Assembly: GCF_036346875.1 (NCBI RefSeq)
Contig: NZ_CP107852.1
Coordinates: 3,720,001-3,784,000, forward strand
Source of the DNA: Nocardia sp. NBC_00508
Lineage (GTDB): Bacteria > Actinomycetota > Actinomycetes > Mycobacteriales > Mycobacteriaceae
DNA: 64,000 nucleotides
Reading direction: 5' to 3'
Both the position numbers and the translations under genes were made by a program. This document shows, in pieces, positions 8,528-21,300 of the stretch. The stretch's first letter is position 1; each line of letters opens with the position of its first letter. Below the pieces are notes generated by a model. It was not told where the DNA came from. It did not search any database and saw only the letters and a program-made list of their open reading frames with translations.

Positions 8528-10444
8528 ATGGAAGAGACTTTCGACGACTACCTGGACGAAACCGGGAACATCCGAATTCCCGAGGATCACACCCTGGTTG
8601 ATCACGTCGAGAAGCACACTCGGAACGACGCGAACACCCTGGCGTATCGCTACATCGACTACTCGCGCGAGCGCGACGGCGAGGCGCAGGAGCTGACGTG
8701 GCGTGAGTTCGGTATCCGGCTGCGCGCGGTGGCCGCTCGACTGCAGCAGGTGACCAACCCGGGCGACCGGGTCGCGATCCTCGCTCCGCAGGGCTTGGAC
8801 TATGTGATCTCCTTCTTCGCCGCGATCTACGCGGGCACCATCTCGGTCCCGCTGTTCGACCCGGACGAGCCGGGCCACACCGATCGGCTGCGCGCCGTGC
8901 TCGGTGACTGTGAGCCCGCGGCCATCCTGACCGCGAGCTCCTCCGCGGCCGGGGTCAGGCAGTTCTTCCGCGCGCTGCCCGCCGCCCAGCGCCCGCGCAT
9001 CATCGCGGTGGACGCGATCCCGGACAGCGTCGGCGAGAGCTGGGTGCGCCCGGACATCGCCATCGACGACATCGCCTACTTGCAGTACACCTCGGGCTCC
9101 ACCCGGGTCCCGGCCGGTGTCGAGATCACCCACCGTGCGGTCGGCACCAACCTGCTGCAGATGGTGGACGCGATCAACCTGGACTGGAACTCGCGCGGCG
9201 TCACCTGGCTGCCGCTGTTCCACGACATGGGCCTGCTGACGGTGATCCTGCCCGCGGTAGGCGGCAAGTACATCACCATCATGTCGCCGAGCGCGTTCGT
9301 GCGCCGCCCCTACCGGTGGATCAAGGAGCTGGCCGCGGTCTCCGACGGCGCCGGAACCTTCGCCGCCGCACCGAACTTCGCCTTCGAGCACGCCGCGGTG
9401 CGCGGCCTGCCGAAGCACGGTGAGTCATTGGACCTGTCGAACGTCATCGGTCTGATCAACGGCAGCGAGCCGGTGACCACATCGTCGATGAAGAAGTTCA
9501 ACGAGGCGTTCGCGCCCTACGGCCTGCCCAAGACCGCCATCAAGCCGTGCTACGGCATGGCCGAGGCGACGCTGTTCGTCTCCGCCACCAAGGCCGAGGA
9601 CGAGGCCAAGGTCACCTACGTCGACCGCACAGAGCTCAATGCCGGCCGCATGGTGAAGGTCGACCCCGGTCACGAGAACGCGATCGCGCAGGTGTCCTGC
9701 GGTTACGTCGCGCTCTCGCAGTGGGCGACGATCGTCGATCCGGAATCGGTGGAAGCCGAGGGCGGCGGCCGCGAGCTGTCCGACGGCCGGGTCGGCGAGA
9801 TCTGGTTGCACGGCAACAACATGGGCATCGGTTACTGGGGTCGTCCGGACGAGACCACGACGACGTTCCGGAACAAGGTCACCCACCGGCTGCCCGAGGG
9901 CAGTCACGCCGAAGGCACCGAGCCGGATGCGAACTGGATGCGCACCGGCGATTACGGCGTGTACTTGGAGGGCGAGCTCTACATCACCGGCCGCGTCAAG
10001 GACCTGGTGATCGTGGACGGCCGCAACCACTACCCGCAGGACCTGGAGTACTCCGCGCAGGAAGCCAGCACGGCACTGCGCCCCGGTTTCGTCGCGGCGT
10101 TCTCGGTGCCCGCCAACCAGCTCCCGGCCGAAGTGTTCGAGCAGGGCAGCCATTCGGGCCTGAAGTTCGACGCCGACGACGCCTCCGAGCAGTTGGTCAT
10201 CGTCGCCGAGCGCGGTCCTGGCGCGGGCAAGGCCGATCCGTTGCCGATCGCCGACGCGGTGCGCGCGGCGGTCTCGCAGCGCCACGGCGTGACCGTCCGC
10301 GACGTGCTGCTGGTGCCCGCGGGCTCGATTCCGCGCACGTCCAGCGGCAAGATCGCCCGGCGAGCCTGCCGGGCGGCCTATCTGGAGGGAACACTGCGGG
10401 GTGGTTACACCCAGCAAGCCTTCCCCGATGCACCGGAAGAGTAA
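8528..10444 (+). CDS. fadD32: Long-chain fatty acid-AMP ligase FadD32
   Basis: 638 aa, the normal length for FadD32. It activates the long meromycolic acid as an acyl-adenylate and loads it onto the N-terminal acyl carrier domain of Pks13. The ATP/AMP-binding motif '[16 protein letters not shown]' starts at Tyr187, '[11 protein letters not shown]' is the adenine-binding motif, '[20 protein letters not shown]' is the hinge region, and Lys608 in '[10 protein letters not shown]' is the C-terminal catalytic lysine. ATG 8528 has 'ggagga' 9 nt upstream. pks13 and accD4 follow on the same strand, as in mycobacteria. Confidence is high from sequence and context together. Confidence 0.97.
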   Translation: MEETFDDYLDETGNIRIPEDHTLVDHVEKHTRNDANTLAYRYIDYSRERDGEAQELTWREFGIRLRAVAARLQQVTNPGDRVAILAPQGLDYVISFFAAIYAGTISVPLFDPDEPGHTDRLRAVLGDCEPAAILTASSSAAGVRQFFRALPAAQRPRIIAVDAIPDSVGESWVRPDIAIDDIAYLQYTSGSTRVPAGVEITHRAVGTNLLQMVDAINLDWNSRGVTWLPLFHDMGLLTVILPAVGGKYITIMSPSAFVRRPYRWIKELAAVSDGAGTFAAAPNFAFEHAAVRGLPKHGESLDLSNVIGLINGSEPVTTSSMKKFNEAFAPYGLPKTAIKPCYGMAEATLFVSATKAEDEAKVTYVDRTELNAGRMVKVDPGHENAIAQVSCGYVALSQWATIVDPESVEAEGGGRELSDGRVGEIWLHGNNMGIGYWGRPDETTTTFRNKVTHRLPEGSHAEGTEPDANWMRTGDYGVYLEGELYITGRVKDLVIVDGRNHYPQDLEYSAQEASTALRPGFVAAFSVPANQLPAEVFEQGSHSGLKFDADDASEQLVIVAERGPGAGKADPLPIADAVRAAVSQRHGVTVRDVLLVPAGSIPRTSSGKIARRACRAAYLEGTLRGGYTQQAFPDAPEE

Positions 10445-10552
10445 TTGCCAAGGGCGGCCTCGGACCGACCATTGATGCTCGGCGCCGACCTTCCCACGCC
10501 GAGCGTCGATTCACGGTACGCCCGGTACGCAGACAGGTAGCTTGAGGAATTG

Positions 10553-13500
10553 ATGGCTGACAACGAGGGCACGCCCACCCAGACGACCGATACCCCGCCC
10601 GCGGAGCCCGTCACCGACGCGGCGGCCCCGGCCGAGTCCGCGAAGGGCGGCGGGCAGATCGACATGTCGGTGGCGGAGCTGCGTGAGTGGCTGCGGCGCT
10701 GGGTCTCCGACGCGACCGGACAGCCGATCGAGCAGATCACCGTGGACCGGCCGATGGAGGAGTTCGGGCTCGCCTCGCGCGACGCCATCGCGCTCGGCGG
10801 TGAGATCGAGGAACTGACCGGGGTGATGCTGAACGCGACCATCGTGTACCAGCATCCGACCATCGCCGCACTCGCCGAGCGGATCATCAACGGTGAGCCG
10901 GACGCGCCCGCGGACTCGTCCGATGACGCCTTCTACACCGCGGGCTACACGCCGGGCGAGGCACACGACATCGCCATCGTCGGTCTGTCGACCCGCCTGC
11001 CCGGCGCGGGCAGCACGCCCGAGTCGACGTGGCAGTTCCTCATCGGCGGCGGCGACGCGATCCGCGAACTGCCCGAGGGCAGGTGGGAGGAGTTCTCCAG
11101 CGACCCGATGGCGGCCAAGGCGATCGCCGAGGGCAACACGCGCGGTGGTTATCTCGACCAAGAGGTTGTGAAGGGCTTCGACGCGGAGTTCTTCGCGATG
11201 TCGCCCCTCGAGGTGGAGCGGGTCGACCCGCAGCAGCGCCTGATGATGGAGTTGACCTGGGAGGCTCTGGAACACGCCAGGATTCCGGCCAGCGATCTCA
11301 AGGGCGAGCAGGTCGGCGTCTTCATCGGCACTTCTACCAGCGACTTCATGCTGATCGCCGCGCTCGGTCTCGGCGCGGACGACCCGTCCACACCCGCCTC
11401 GGCCGCCGCGTACGGCTTGACCGGCAGTTCGTCGTCGATTATCCCGAACCGCATCTCCTACTTCTACGACTTCCGCGGCCCCTCCGTCGCGATCGACACC
11501 GCGTGCTCGTCCACGCTGGTCGCCGTGCACCAGGCGGTGCGCGCGCTGCGCAACGGTGACGCCGATCTGGCGCTGGCGGGCGGCGTGAACATGCTGTTGG
11601 CGCCGATGGCCACGCTCGGTTTCGATTCCGTCGGCGCGGTGGCGAAGAACGGCCGGATCAAGGCGTTCTCGTCGGACGCCGATGGCATGGTGCGGTCCGA
11701 GGGCGCCGGTCTGGTGGTGCTCAAGCGGCTCGCCGACGCCGAGCGCGACGGCGATCGCATCCTCGGTGTGGTGAAGGGCTCGGCGGTCAACTCCGACGGC
11801 CGCTCCAACGGCATCGTCGCCCCGAATCCGGACGCGCAGGCCGACGTGCTGCGTCGCGCCTACCGTGACGCGGGCATCCCGCCGTCCACCGTCGACTACA
11901 TCGAGGCGCACGGCACCGGCACGCTGCTCGGCGACCCGATCGAGGCCGACGCGCTCGGCCGTGTGGTCGGTCGCGGCCGCGAGGCCGACAAGCCCGCGCT
12001 GCTCGGCTCGGCGAAGACGAACTTCGGCCACCTGGAGTCCGGCGCGGGTGCGGCCGGCTTGGCCAAGGTGCTCATGGCGTTGCAGCACAACGTCATTCCG
12101 CCGAACATCAACTATGCCGGACCGAACCCGTACATACCGTTCGACCAGGCACACCTGAAAGTCGTCACCGAGCCCACCGAGTTCCCGCGCTACAGCGGCA
12201 CGGCCACCATCGGCATCTCCGGCTTCGGCTTCGGCGGTACCAACGCGCACGTCGTCGTCCAGGAGTACCTGCCGACCGTCGCAGGCCGGACGCAGGCTCC
12301 GTTCGCCGAGCTCGAGACGCAGTTGGGCGAGGATGTGCTGGACGACGAGACCACCGACCCGGTCGCGGAAGCCGACGCCGTCCTCGGCGCGGCCGAGGTG
12401 GCCGCCGTCGCGGTGGCTGCCGAGGTCGCCGACGTCGATGCGCCCCCGGCCGAATGGACCGCCGAGCGCACCGAGCCCCTGCCGCTGATCCTGCCGGTGT
12501 CGGGCTACCTTCCCTCGCGGCGCCGACGCGCCGCCGCCGAGCTGGCCGACTGGCTGGAATCCGAGGCTGGCGCGCGGACCCCGCTGGCCGACGTGGCGCG
12601 GTCGTTGGCCAAGCGCAGCCATTGGCGTTCACGCGGCGTCGTGCTCGCCAAGACGCACGAAGAGGCGGTCGCCGGAATGCGCGCGATCGCGGCGGGCAAG
12701 CCGGGCACCGGTGTGTTCACCGCCGACGCGCCCGCCGCCATGGGCCCGATGTGGGTGCTGGCCGGCTTCGGCGCGCAGCACCGCAAGATGGGCAAGCAGC
12801 TCTACCTGGAGAACTCGATCTTCGCCAAGGCCGTCGACGAGGTCGACGAACTGGTGCAGGATGAGGCCGGATACTCGGTGCGCGAGATGTTCCTGGACGA
12901 CAGCCAGGACTACGACGTCGGCACCTCGCAGGTCGGCATCTTCACCATCCAGCTCGGCTTGGCCGCGCTGCTGCGCGCGCACGGCGCGGAACCCGAAGCC
13001 GTGGTGGGCCATTCCATGGGCGAGGTCGCGGGCGCGTACATCGCCGGTGGCCTGAACCTCGAGGACGCGGTCCGCGTGATCTGCGCCCGTTCCCGCCTGA
13101 TGGGCGAGGGCGAGCAGATGATCAGCGACGACGACGTACGCAACATGGCGCTGATCGAATACAGCGCCGAGGACGTCGCGAACCTGCTGCCGGACTACCC
13201 GGATGTCGAGGTCGCGGTGTACGCGGCGCCGACCAACACGGTGATCGGCGGCCCGCAGGAGCAGGTCGCGGCGATCGTCGCGCAGGTGGAGGCGGCGGGC
13301 AAGTTCGCCCGCGTGCTGCAGACCCGCGGCGCGGGCCACACCTCCCAGATGGATCCGCTCCTCGGTGAGCTGGCCGCAGAACTGGCCGGGATCGAGCCGA
13401 CCGGGCTGAAGGCCGGCCTGTACTCGACCGTGCACAAGGAAGAGTTCTTCCGTCCCGGCCACGACCCGGTCCACGACGAGGATTACTGGGTCAAGAACAT

Positions 13501-15913
13501 GCGCCACAGCGTGTACTTCACCAACGCGGTGAAGCTCGCGGTGAACGCGGGGCACACCACCTTCCTGGAGCTGGCGCCGAACTCCGTTGCGCTGATGCAG
13601 GTGCTGGGCACCACCTTCGCTGCGGGCGTGCACGACGCGCAGCTCATCCCGACGCTCAAGCGCAAGGAGGACGAGTCCGCGGGCGTGCTCGCCGCATTCG
13701 CCCAGCTCTACGTGCACGGGCACAAGGTTGATCTGCCCTCGCTGCTGAGCACGGGTGACCACGCCGATATTCCGCGTACCACGTTCCTGCGCAAGGAGTA
13801 CTGGCCGAAAGCCAGCATGTCCGTGGGCGGCAGCAGCCGGGTCCCCGGCGCGCACGTCGCCCTGCCGGATGGCAGGCACGTCTGGGAGGTGCAGGCGTCC
13901 TCGGTGACCGACCTCGCCGCGCTGGTCGATGCCGCGGCGGCACAGGTACTCAGCGATGTGTCGCTGGGCGCGTCGATCCCTCATGCGCCGATCCCGGCCA
14001 CGGGCACGCTCACCACCACGCTCACTCCGCACCTCGGCGGCGCCTCGGTGCAGGTGCACGCCAAGGAGGGCAACAGCTTCCGGCTGGTGTTCGACGCCGT
14101 GGTGACCTCCGGCGCGCCGCTTCCGGAACCCGTTGTAGCCGAGCCGGTTCCTGCGGCGTCCGCGGAGACGCAGAGTGCCGCCGACATCGAGATCGTGGAG
14201 ACCTTCGGCGAGCGGTGGGATCCGAACGGCACGCAGACCGTGGAGGAGCGGCTCGCGCTGATCGTCGCGGAATCCATGGGCTACGCGGTCGAAGATCTCC
14301 CGATGGAGATCCCGCTGATGGAACTCGGCCTGGATTCACTGATGGCCATGCGCATCAAGAACCGGGTCGAGTACGAGTTCGACATCCCGCAGTTGCAGGT
14401 CCAGGCCGTGCGCGACGCGAGTCTGCACGAGGTCGGCAAGGTGCTGCGCTACGCCATCGAGCACCGCGACGAGGTGCAGGCGATGGCCGACCAGCAGGCC
14501 GCCGACAAGGCCGCGGGCGGATCGGGTGAGCTGGCCGTCGACGCCGACTTCATGGCCGCGGCCAGGGAGGCGCTGGCCACCGGCGCCGACCCCATCGCCG
14601 CGGTGGCGGGTGCTGCGACCACGTCGCCGGACACGGGAACGCCCGGCAAGGCCACGCCGGAAACCGCTGCGCCCGCGACCGATGCGGCTCCCGCCGCGAC
14701 CTCGGAAGCGTCTTCCGAAGATGACACGGCTCCTGCGGCGCAACCGACTGCCGAGCCCGCGCCGGTGCAGGCGGCTCCGGCCACACCCGCCGCGGTCTTC
14801 GGCGGCCAGGCGTCAGCCGCCGCGGAGGACGACGTCCCGCCGCGCGACGCCGCCGAGCGACTGACCTTCGCCACCTGGGCGGTAGTCACCGGCAAGTCCG
14901 CCAAGGGCATCTTCAACACGCTGCCGATCCTCGACGAGGACACCGCGGAGAAGCTGGCCGCGCGCCTGACCGAGCGGGTCAAGGCCGAGGTCACCGTCGA
15001 TGACGTGCTCGACTGCGAGACCATCGAGCAGCTCGCCGACATCGTCCGCGACCTGCAGGACAGCGGCGCGGATGTGGACGGTTTCGTTCGTCCGTTGCGG
15101 CCGCGCGCGGAGGGCTCGGCCGCCGTGCCGGTGTTCGTGTTCCATCCTTCGGGTGGGAACACGCTGGTGTACGAACCGCTGTTGAAACGACTGCCTGCCG
15201 AAACGCCGATGTACGGCTTGGAGCGGGTCGATGGTTCGATCGAGGAACGAACTCGCCAGTACCTTCCTGAGCTCCGCAAGATTCAGGGTGACGGTCCGTT
15301 CGTGCTGTACGGCTGGTCGCTGGGTGCGGTGCTGGCTATGCAGACCGCGCAGTTGCTTCGTGCCGAGGGCGCGGACGTTCGTGTGGTCGGCCTGATCGAC
15401 CTGGCCATCCCGACGCAGGGCGAGGACAACAGTCCCGAGGAGCGCGTGCGCCGGATCGAGCGCTATCAGGTGTTCGCGAAGAAGACCTACGGCGTCGACG
15501 GCGAACTGGACCGCGAACAGTTGGAGACACTGGCCGCGGCCTCCGACAATGAGCAGTTCAAGATGATCAGTGATCTGATCAAGATCAGCGGCACCAAGAT
15601 TCCCGGCGGTGTGCTCGAACACCAGCGCACCTCGTGGATCGAGAGCCGTGAGCTGGCCAAGACCCAACCGTCCCACTACGAGGGCAATGTGGTGCTCTAC
15701 CTCGCCGATCGCTATCACGACGGGATGATCGAGCTGGAGCCGCGCTTCGCCGACCGGCTGCCCAACGGCGGCTGGGACGAGTACATCCCGAATTTGGAGG
15801 TCGTCCACGTTGCGGGCGACCACTTGCAGATCATCGATGAACCGCGGATCGGGAAGATCGGGGCCGACCTGACCGCGAAGCTCGCCGCGATCGAGGCGAA
15901 AGGGGCCAAGTGA
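10553..15913 (+). CDS. pks13: Polyketide synthase Pks13, mycolic acid condensing enzyme
   Basis: 1786 aa. Domain order: ACP1 (about 35-115, 'GLASRDA', Ser75 for phosphopantetheine), ketosynthase (about 140-570, 'DTACSST', Cys318, plus 'EAHGTGT' and 'GHLESGAG' histidines), acyltransferase (about 735-1060, 'GHSMGEVAG', Ser821), ACP2 (about 1230-1310, 'GLDSLMA', Ser1262), an Ala/Pro/Thr-rich linker, then thioesterase (about 1510-1780, 'YGWSLGA', Ser1589). It condenses the meromycoloyl chain with a carboxyacyl extender to give the alpha-alkyl beta-ketoacid, which the thioesterase hands to trehalose. ATG 10553 is preferred over the overlapping TTG because of its spacing from 'gagga'. accD4 overlaps its stop by 4 nt. 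Confidence 0.97.
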   Translation: MADNEGTPTQTTDTPPAEPVTDAAAPAESAKGGGQIDMSVAELREWLRRWVSDATGQPIEQITVDRPMEEFGLASRDAIALGGEIEELTGVMLNATIVYQHPTIAALAERIINGEPDAPADSSDDAFYTAGYTPGEAHDIAIVGLSTRLPGAGSTPESTWQFLIGGGDAIRELPEGRWEEFSSDPMAAKAIAEGNTRGGYLDQEVVKGFDAEFFAMSPLEVERVDPQQRLMMELTWEALEHARIPASDLKGEQVGVFIGTSTSDFMLIAALGLGADDPSTPASAAAYGLTGSSSSIIPNRISYFYDFRGPSVAIDTACSSTLVAVHQAVRALRNGDADLALAGGVNMLLAPMATLGFDSVGAVAKNGRIKAFSSDADGMVRSEGAGLVVLKRLADAERDGDRILGVVKGSAVNSDGRSNGIVAPNPDAQADVLRRAYRDAGIPPSTVDYIEAHGTGTLLGDPIEADALGRVVGRGREADKPALLGSAKTNFGHLESGAGAAGLAKVLMALQHNVIPPNINYAGPNPYIPFDQAHLKVVTEPTEFPRYSGTATIGISGFGFGGTNAHVVVQEYLPTVAGRTQAPFAELETQLGEDVLDDETTDPVAEADAVLGAAEVAAVAVAAEVADVDAPPAEWTAERTEPLPLILPVSGYLPSRRRRAAAELADWLESEAGARTPLADVARSLAKRSHWRSRGVVLAKTHEEAVAGMRAIAAGKPGTGVFTADAPAAMGPMWVLAGFGAQHRKMGKQLYLENSIFAKAVDEVDELVQDEAGYSVREMFLDDSQDYDVGTSQVGIFTIQLGLAALLRAHGAEPEAVVGHSMGEVAGAYIAGGLNLEDAVRVICARSRLMGEGEQMISDDDVRNMALIEYSAEDVANLLPDYPDVEVAVYAAPTNTVIGGPQEQVAAIVAQVEAAGKFARVLQTRGAGHTSQMDPLLGELAAELAGIEPTGLKAGLYSTVHKEEFFRPGHDPVHDEDYWVKNMRHSVYFTNAVKLAVNAGHTTFLELAPNSVALMQVLGTTFAAGVHDAQLIPTLKRKEDESAGVLAAFAQLYVHGHKVDLPSLLSTGDHADIPRTTFLRKEYWPKASMSVGGSSRVPGAHVALPDGRHVWEVQASSVTDLAALVDAAAAQVLSDVSLGASIPHAPIPATGTLTTTLTPHLGGASVQVHAKEGNSFRLVFDAVVTSGAPLPEPVVAEPVPAASAETQSAADIEIVETFGERWDPNGTQTVEERLALIVAESMGYAVEDLPMEIPLMELGLDSLMAMRIKNRVEYEFDIPQLQVQAVRDASLHEVGKVLRYAIEHRDEVQAMADQQAADKAAGGSGELAVDADFMAAAREALATGADPIAAVAGAATTSPDTGTPGKATPETAAPATDAAPAATSEASSEDDTAPAAQPTAEPAPVQAAPATPAAVFGGQASAAAEDDVPPRDAAERLTFATWAVVTGKSAKGIFNTLPILDEDTAEKLAARLTERVKAEVTVDDVLDCETIEQLADIVRDLQDSGADVDGFVRPLRPRAEGSAAVPVFVFHPSGGNTLVYEPLLKRLPAETPMYGLERVDGSIEERTRQYLPELRKIQGDGPFVLYGWSLGAVLAMQTAQLLRAEGADVRVVGLIDLAIPTQGEDNSPEERVRRIERYQVFAKKTYGVDGELDREQLETLAAASDNEQFKMISDLIKISGTKIPGGVLEHQRTSWIESRELAKTQPSHYEGNVVLYLADRYHDGMIELEPRFADRLPNGGWDEYIPNLEVVHVAGDHLQIIDEPRIGKIGADLTAKLAAIEAKGAK

Positions 15914-17454
15914 GCACTACTGCCGAAAAACTCGCCGACCTGCGCAAGCGACTGGAAGTAGCGCAGGAGCCTGCGGGTGAAGCGGGGGTGGCCAAGCGGG
16001 CGAAGAAAGGGATCCCCAGCGCCCGCGAACGGATCAACATGCTGCTCGATCCGGGCACTTTCATGGAAATCGGTGCGCTGGTGCGCAAACCGGGTGATCC
16101 CGCCGCGCTCTACGGCGATGGCGTCGTCACCGGGCACGGCTTGGTCGAGGGCAGGCCGGTCGCGGTGTTCTCGCACGACCAGACCGTCTACGGCGGTTCG
16201 GTGGGTGAGATGTTCGGCCGCAAGGTGGCCGGGCTCCTGGAGTACGCGGCCAAAGTCGGCTGCCCGGTGGTCGGTATCAACGATTCCGGCGGGGCGCGCG
16301 TGCAGGAGGCGGTGACCTCGCTGGCGTGGTACGCGGAGCTGGGGCGGCGCCAGGAGCCGCTGTCGGGTCTGGTCCCGCAGGTCTCGATCATCCTCGGCAA
16401 GTGCGCGGGCGGCGCCGTGTACGCCCCGATCAACACCGACGTGGTGGTGGCGACCGATGAGGCGTACATGTTCGTCACCGGTCCGAAGGTGATCCGCGAG
16501 GTCACCGGCGAGGATGTGAGCCTGGAGGAGCTCGGCGGCGCGCGCAGCCAGGCCGAGTACGGCAACATCCACCACGTCGCCAAGGACGAGGCGGCCGCGT
16601 TCACGTGGGTGCGCGAGTACCTGAGCTTTCTGCCGACCAGCTGCCAGGAGCTGGCGCCGATCGTGAATCCCGGCCTGGAGCCGCAGATCACCGACAGTGA
16701 CTTGGAACTGAACTCGATCGTCCCGGATTCGGACAACGCCGGGTACGACATGCACGACATCCTGCTGCGGATCTTCGACGACGGCGCGTTCCACGAGGTC
16801 GGCGCGTCCGCGGGCCGCAACGTCGTCACCGGTTTCGCCCGCGTGGACGGACGCAGCGTCGGCGTGGTCGCCAACCAGCCGATGGTGTACGCGGGCGCGT
16901 TGGACGCGCGAGCGTCGGACAAGGCGGCGCATTTCGTGCGGCTGTGCGACGCGTTCGAGCTGCCGCTGGTGTTCGTGGTCGACACGCCCGGGTTCCTACC
17001 TGGTGTGGAACAGGAAAAGATCGGCGTCATCAAGCGCGGCGGCCGGTTCCTGTTCTCCTACGTCGAGGCGTCGGTGCCGAAGGTGACCGTGGTGATCCGC
17101 AAGTCCTACGGCGGCGGCTACGCCGTCATGGGATCCAAGCAGCTCGGCGCCGACGTGAACCTGGCCTGGCCCACGGCGCGGATCGCGGTGATGGGCGCCG
17201 AGAGCGCGGTCAGCCTGATCGGCGCTAAGCAGATCGAGGCGGCGCCGGAGGAGCAGCGGGCGGCGATTCGCCAGCAGATGATCGACTTCTACAACGCCAC
17301 CGTGGCGACGCCGTGGGTGGCCGCTGAGCGTGGGTACATCGACGCGGTCATCGAGCCGGCGACGACTCGGCTGGAGCTGCGCAGGGCGCTACAGCTGTTG
17401 CGGGACAAGGCCGCAGTCCGCAACCCGCGCAAGCACCACCTGCTGCCGCTGTAG
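15910..17454 (+). CDS. accD4: Acyl-CoA carboxylase beta subunit AccD4
   Basis: 514 aa carboxyltransferase. It works with a biotinylated alpha subunit and other beta subunits to carboxylate long-chain acyl-CoA, the extender unit for Pks13. N-terminal half: '[16 protein letters not shown]', '[14 protein letters not shown]' and '[11 protein letters not shown]'. C-terminal half: '[13 protein letters not shown]' and '[19 protein letters not shown]', the oxyanion-hole glycines of the two crotonase-type folds. The GTG start overlaps the pks13 stop (GTGA), indicating translational coupling. The order fadD32-pks13-accD4 is conserved in mycolate-producing actinobacteria. A bidirectional terminator follows at 17471. 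Confidence 0.96.
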   Translation: MSTTAEKLADLRKRLEVAQEPAGEAGVAKRAKKGIPSARERINMLLDPGTFMEIGALVRKPGDPAALYGDGVVTGHGLVEGRPVAVFSHDQTVYGGSVGEMFGRKVAGLLEYAAKVGCPVVGINDSGGARVQEAVTSLAWYAELGRRQEPLSGLVPQVSIILGKCAGGAVYAPINTDVVVATDEAYMFVTGPKVIREVTGEDVSLEELGGARSQAEYGNIHHVAKDEAAAFTWVREYLSFLPTSCQELAPIVNPGLEPQITDSDLELNSIVPDSDNAGYDMHDILLRIFDDGAFHEVGASAGRNVVTGFARVDGRSVGVVANQPMVYAGALDARASDKAAHFVRLCDAFELPLVFVVDTPGFLPGVEQEKIGVIKRGGRFLFSYVEASVPKVTVVIRKSYGGGYAVMGSKQLGADVNLAWPTARIAVMGAESAVSLIGAKQIEAAPEEQRAAIRQQMIDFYNATVATPWVAAERGYIDAVIEPATTRLELRRALQLLRDKAAVRNPRKHHLLPL

Positions 17455-17470
17455 CGACACCGCAACACGA

Positions 17471-17500
17471 TCGGGCCGCACCCGTTGGGGTGCGGCCCGA
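17471..17500. terminator. Bidirectional terminator between accD4 and cyclophilin gene
   Basis: A perfect 13-bp GC-rich stem (17471-17483 with 17488-17500) with a 4-nt loop sits between two convergent genes, 17 nt after the accD4 stop. It can serve both strands. Confidence 0.85.
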
Positions 17501-17523
17501 TTCGCGTCTTGTGTGTCGAAAGA

Positions 17524-18021
17524 TCAACCGACGCTGACGGATTCGATCACGACGTCGTCGACCGGCACATCCTGGTGCATTCCCGCCGACGACGTGGCGA
17601 CGGCCGCGATCTTGTCGACCACGTCGGTGCCTTCGGTCACCGCGCCGAAGACGGCGTAGCCCCAGCCGGCCGGGTTGGGGGCGGAGTGGTTGAGGAAGTC
17701 GTTGTCGGAGATGTTGATGAAGAACTGCGCGGTGGCCGAATGCGGGTCGTTGGTGCGCGCCATCGCGACGGTGTACTTGGTGTTCTTCAGTCCGTTGTTC
17801 GCCTCGTTCTGAATCGGGTCCTTGGTGCCCTTCTGGCGCAGGCCGGGCTCGAAGCCGCCACCCTGGATCATGAAACCGGGGATGACACGGTGGAAGATCG
17901 TGCCGTTGTAGTGGCCGGAGTCCACGTAGTCCACGAAATTGCGCACCGTGTTCGGCGCTTTCTGATCATCCAGCTCGAGGACGATCGGCCCGTAGTTCGT
18001 CGAGAGATTCACCTTGGTCAT
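17524..18021 (-). CDS. Cyclophilin-type peptidyl-prolyl cis-trans isomerase
   Basis: 165 aa single-domain cyclophilin without signal peptide, so cytoplasmic. Family motifs: '[31 protein letters not shown]' (split here as [13 protein letters not shown] around the catalytic Arg), '[17 protein letters not shown]' (the substrate-binding Gln-Phe-Phe-Ile) and '[11 protein letters not shown]'. It catalyses proline isomerisation in folding proteins. It is closest in pattern to bacterial PpiB-type proteins of 160-170 aa. ATG 18021 is preceded on its strand by 'aaggtggggg'. It converges on accD4 and has no evident link to mycolate synthesis. Confidence 0.93.
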   Translation of the reverse strand: MTKVNLSTNYGPIVLELDDQKAPNTVRNFVDYVDSGHYNGTIFHRVIPGFMIQGGGFEPGLRQKGTKDPIQNEANNGLKNTKYTVAMARTNDPHSATAQFFINISDNDFLNHSAPNPAGWGYAVFGAVTEGTDVVDKIAAVATSSAGMHQDVPVDDVVIESVSVG

Positions 18022-18042
18022 ACCCCCACCTTGCCACGCCGC

Positions 18043-18291
18043 CTCTCCGGGTCTTTAGGCCGTACAAGTTGGGTGGCGCGGGTTTGCGTTCAGGTCCTGC
18101 GTTGGGTGCCGCTGGGGTTTTGGGCGTTCCCGGTGAGTTACCCATGTTCTTGCGAAATCAGTTGGCCCGGTCATGGCTTTGGATAACTTTGGATAACTGG
18201 CCGGACACGCGCAAACCTGAGCACCGCCCGACGCGCGACCTCAACGCTGATCCGCCACCATGTGACTGGTATGCCCTAAAGACCCGGAGAG
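18043..18291. repeat. 17-bp inverted repeats flanking the cyclophilin/emb intergenic region
   Basis: The 17-mer at 18043-18059 is the exact reverse complement of 18275-18291, about 215 nt away; both contain 'gggtctttagg' or its complement. They bracket nearly the whole space between the divergent cyclophilin and arabinosyltransferase genes, and the second copy ends 15 nt before the emb -10 element. This may be a pair of operator half-sites or the ends of a small mobile element. No gene lies between them. Confidence 0.6.
18135..18164 (+). repeat. 30-bp dispersed element, copy 1
   Basis: It begins 'gagttacccatg' and ends 'atcagttg'. A nearly identical 30-bp stretch in the same orientation occurs at 53940-53969, with only four or five mismatches. 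Both are intergenic. See the copy at 53828. Confidence 0.6.
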
Positions 18292-18305
18292 CTGGGGGAG
18301 ACCGC

Positions 18306-18320
18306 TAGCATTGCCAACCG
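18306..18320 (+). promoter_or_regulatory. -10 element TAGCAT for leaderless emb gene
   Basis: TAGCAT at 18306-18311, 8 nt before the GTG at 18320, with no ribosome-binding site. The other emb gene has the same hexamer, the same flanking 'gctagcat' and the same 8-nt spacing on the opposite strand at 26515-26520. Confidence 0.6.
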
Positions 18321-21300
18321 TGCCCGACGCCGCTACCGCTGTTCTGACAAAACCCCCCGCCGCCCCGGCGGTGAAACCGAACGATTTCCGGACCGCGCGT
18401 CTGATCGCGCTGGTCGCCGGGTTGCTCGGCGCGCTGTTCGCGCTGGCGACACCGTTCTTGCCGGTCACCCAGACGACCGCGGCGCTGAACTGGCCGCAGG
18501 GCGGAACGCTCGGCAACGTGCAGGCGCCGTTGATGTCGCAGGTCCCGATCGACCTCACGGCGACGATTCCGTGCGACACGATCGCCCAGCTGCCCGAGCG
18601 GGGTGGCATGCTGCTGGCCACCGCGCCGCCGCAGGGCGACCGGGCCGCGCTGGAGGCCATGTTCGTGCGGGTCTCGGAGAACTCGGTGGACGTGATCGAC
18701 CGCAACGCGGTCGTGGTGTCGGCGGACCGCGGTCGGATGGGCGAGTGCACGTCGCTGAGCATCAGCTCGGATGCAGAGCGCACGTACGCGGTGTTCAACG
18801 GCCTCACCAGGCAGGTCGAGCGGCCGGTCGAGGGTGGGCCACCCGAGACGGTGACGGTGCCGGTGGAGGGCCAGCTGAGCGGCGATCTCCGGCCACAGGT
18901 GGTCGGAGTGTTCTCCGACCTGAAGGGCGCGGCGCCCGCCGGACTGGCGTTCCACATGAACGTGGACACCCGCTTCTCCTCCAACCCGACCGCGATCAAG
19001 CTGATCGCGATGATCGCGGCGGTGCTGTGCACGCTGGTAGCGCTGGCGGTGCTGGCCCGGCTCGACAGCGGTGACGGGCGCGGGCACCGCCGGTTCCTCC
19101 CGGCGAACTGGCTGAAGCCGACCTGGGCGGACGGTGCGGTGGTCGGCACGCTGCTGCTGTGGCATTTCGCGGGTGCGAACACCTCCGACGACGGCTACAT
19201 CCTCAGCATGGTGCGGGTGGCGCCGCACGCGGGCTATATGGCCAACTACTTCCGCTGGTACGGCGTGCCGGAGGCGCCATTCGGCTGGTACTACTACGTG
19301 ATCCAGGTCTTCTCGGAGATCTCCACGGCCAGCCCGTGGGTGCGGTTGCCCGCGCTGGCGTGCGCGATCCTGTGCTGGCTGGTGATCAGCCGTGAGGTCG
19401 TGCCGCGCCTCGGCCGCGGCGTGCGCACCAGCAAGGTGGCGCTGTGGACCGGCGGCTTGGTGTTCTTGGCGTTCTGGCTGCCGTTCGACAACGGTCTGCG
19501 CTCCGAGCCGATCGTCGCGCTCGGCGCGCTGCTGACCTGGGTGTCGCTCGAGCGGGCCATCGCGACCGGTCGACTGCTGCCCGCCGCGGTCGCCGTGCTG
19601 GTGGCGGCGTTCACCCTGGCGGCCGCACCGACGGGCCTGATGTGCGTCGCGGCATTGCTGGCCGGCATTCGGCCGCTGGTGCGCATCGTGGTGCGCAAGC
19701 ACCGGCATTTCGCCGCCGAGGGTATCGGGCGGTGGGGTTCGACGCTGCCGCTGCTCGCGCCGATCGCCGCGGCCGGTTTCCTCGTGCTCACGGTGGTCTA
19801 CAGCGATCAGACCTTCTCGGGCATCCAGGAGGCCAACCGGGTGCGCCAAGTGACCGGGCCGAACCTCGCCTGGTATGAGGACTACCTGCGCTACTACTAC
19901 CTCTTCGTGGAGACTGTCGACGGCTCGCTGTCGCGCCGCTTCGCCTTCCTGGTGATGCTGCTGTGCCTGTTCACCACCATGCTGGTGCTGCTGCGGCGCA
20001 GGCAGGTGCCCGGCATCGCGAGCGGGCCGACCTGGCGGCTGATGGGCGTGGTCTTCGGAACGATCTTCTTCATGATGTTCAACCCGACCAAGTGGACCCA
20101 CCACTTCGGCGCGTACGCGGGTATCGCGGGCTCGCTGGCGGCGGTCACGGCGGTCGCGGTCTCGGCGAGCGCACTGCGGGCGCGCAAGAACCGGGCCATA
20201 TTCCTGGCCGGGTTGCTGTTCGTGCTCGCGGTCGCCTTCTCCGGCATCAATGGCTACTGGTATGTGTCCAGCTTCGGCGTGCCGTGGTTCGACAAGCGGA
20301 TCTCGCTGTACGGCTACCAGTCGAACACGCTGATGCTCATGCTGTTCGGGTTGGCACTCGCGCTGGTCGCCTGGTACGCGCTGCGCGAGGACTACACCGA
20401 GCCGCAGCCGTCGGCGAAGACGGCGCGGGGCAGACGGATTCGCCGGTTCGCCGCGATCCCGCTGACCGTGGTCGCCGCGGCGATGGTGGCGCTGGAGGTG
20501 CTCTCGCTGGTCAAGGGCGCGGTGTCGCAGTATCCGGCGTACTCGCTGGCCCGCTCGAACATCGACGCGCTCGGCGGCAGCACCTGCGGCCTGGCCAACG
20601 ACGTGCTGGTGGAACCGGACCCGAACGGCGGCAGGCTGGAGCCGATCATCGATCCGGCGCATCCGCCGACCGATCCGGCCGATCCGCTGGCCGGTGTCGA
20701 CCCGATCGGCTTCGATCCGAACGGCGTGCCAAACGATCTGTCCGCCGACAGCGTCGAGGTGAAGCCGGGCACCGGCAACACCTCCACCCAGTCGGTCGGC
20801 GCCGCGTTCGCCGAAGGCCAGAGCGCGGGCACCGGCGGCGGTCAGGGCGCGCGCGGCGTCAACGGCAGCACCGTCGCCCTTCCGTTCGGCTTGGACCCGG
20901 CGACCACACCGATCCTCGGCAGCTACCAGAACGGCGTGCAGCAGCCCGCGAGCGTCACCTCGAGCTGGTACCAGCTGCCCGCCCGTTCGGCGGACACACC
21001 GCTGGTGGTGATCTCGGCCGCGGGCCGCATCCTTTCCTTCGACGACACCGGCGCGATGAAGTACGGCCAGTCGTTGACCGTCGACTACGGCAAGCGCCTG
21101 CCCGATGGCAGCGTGCAGAAGCTCGGCACCTACCTGCCGCGCGATATCGGTCCGTTCCCCTCCTGGCGCAATCTGCGCGTGCCGCTGGACGAGATCGCGC
21201 CGGACGCCGACACGGTGCGCATCGTCGCGAACGACCCGATCCTGATCGGTGACCAGTGGCTGGCGTTCACCCCGCCGCGGATGCCGAAGCTGCAATCGCT

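Noticed and set aside
10511..12622. A 703-codon open frame antisense to pks13
   Set aside because: Low-complexity Arg/Gly/Val composition and no motif; a shadow of the ketosynthase codons.
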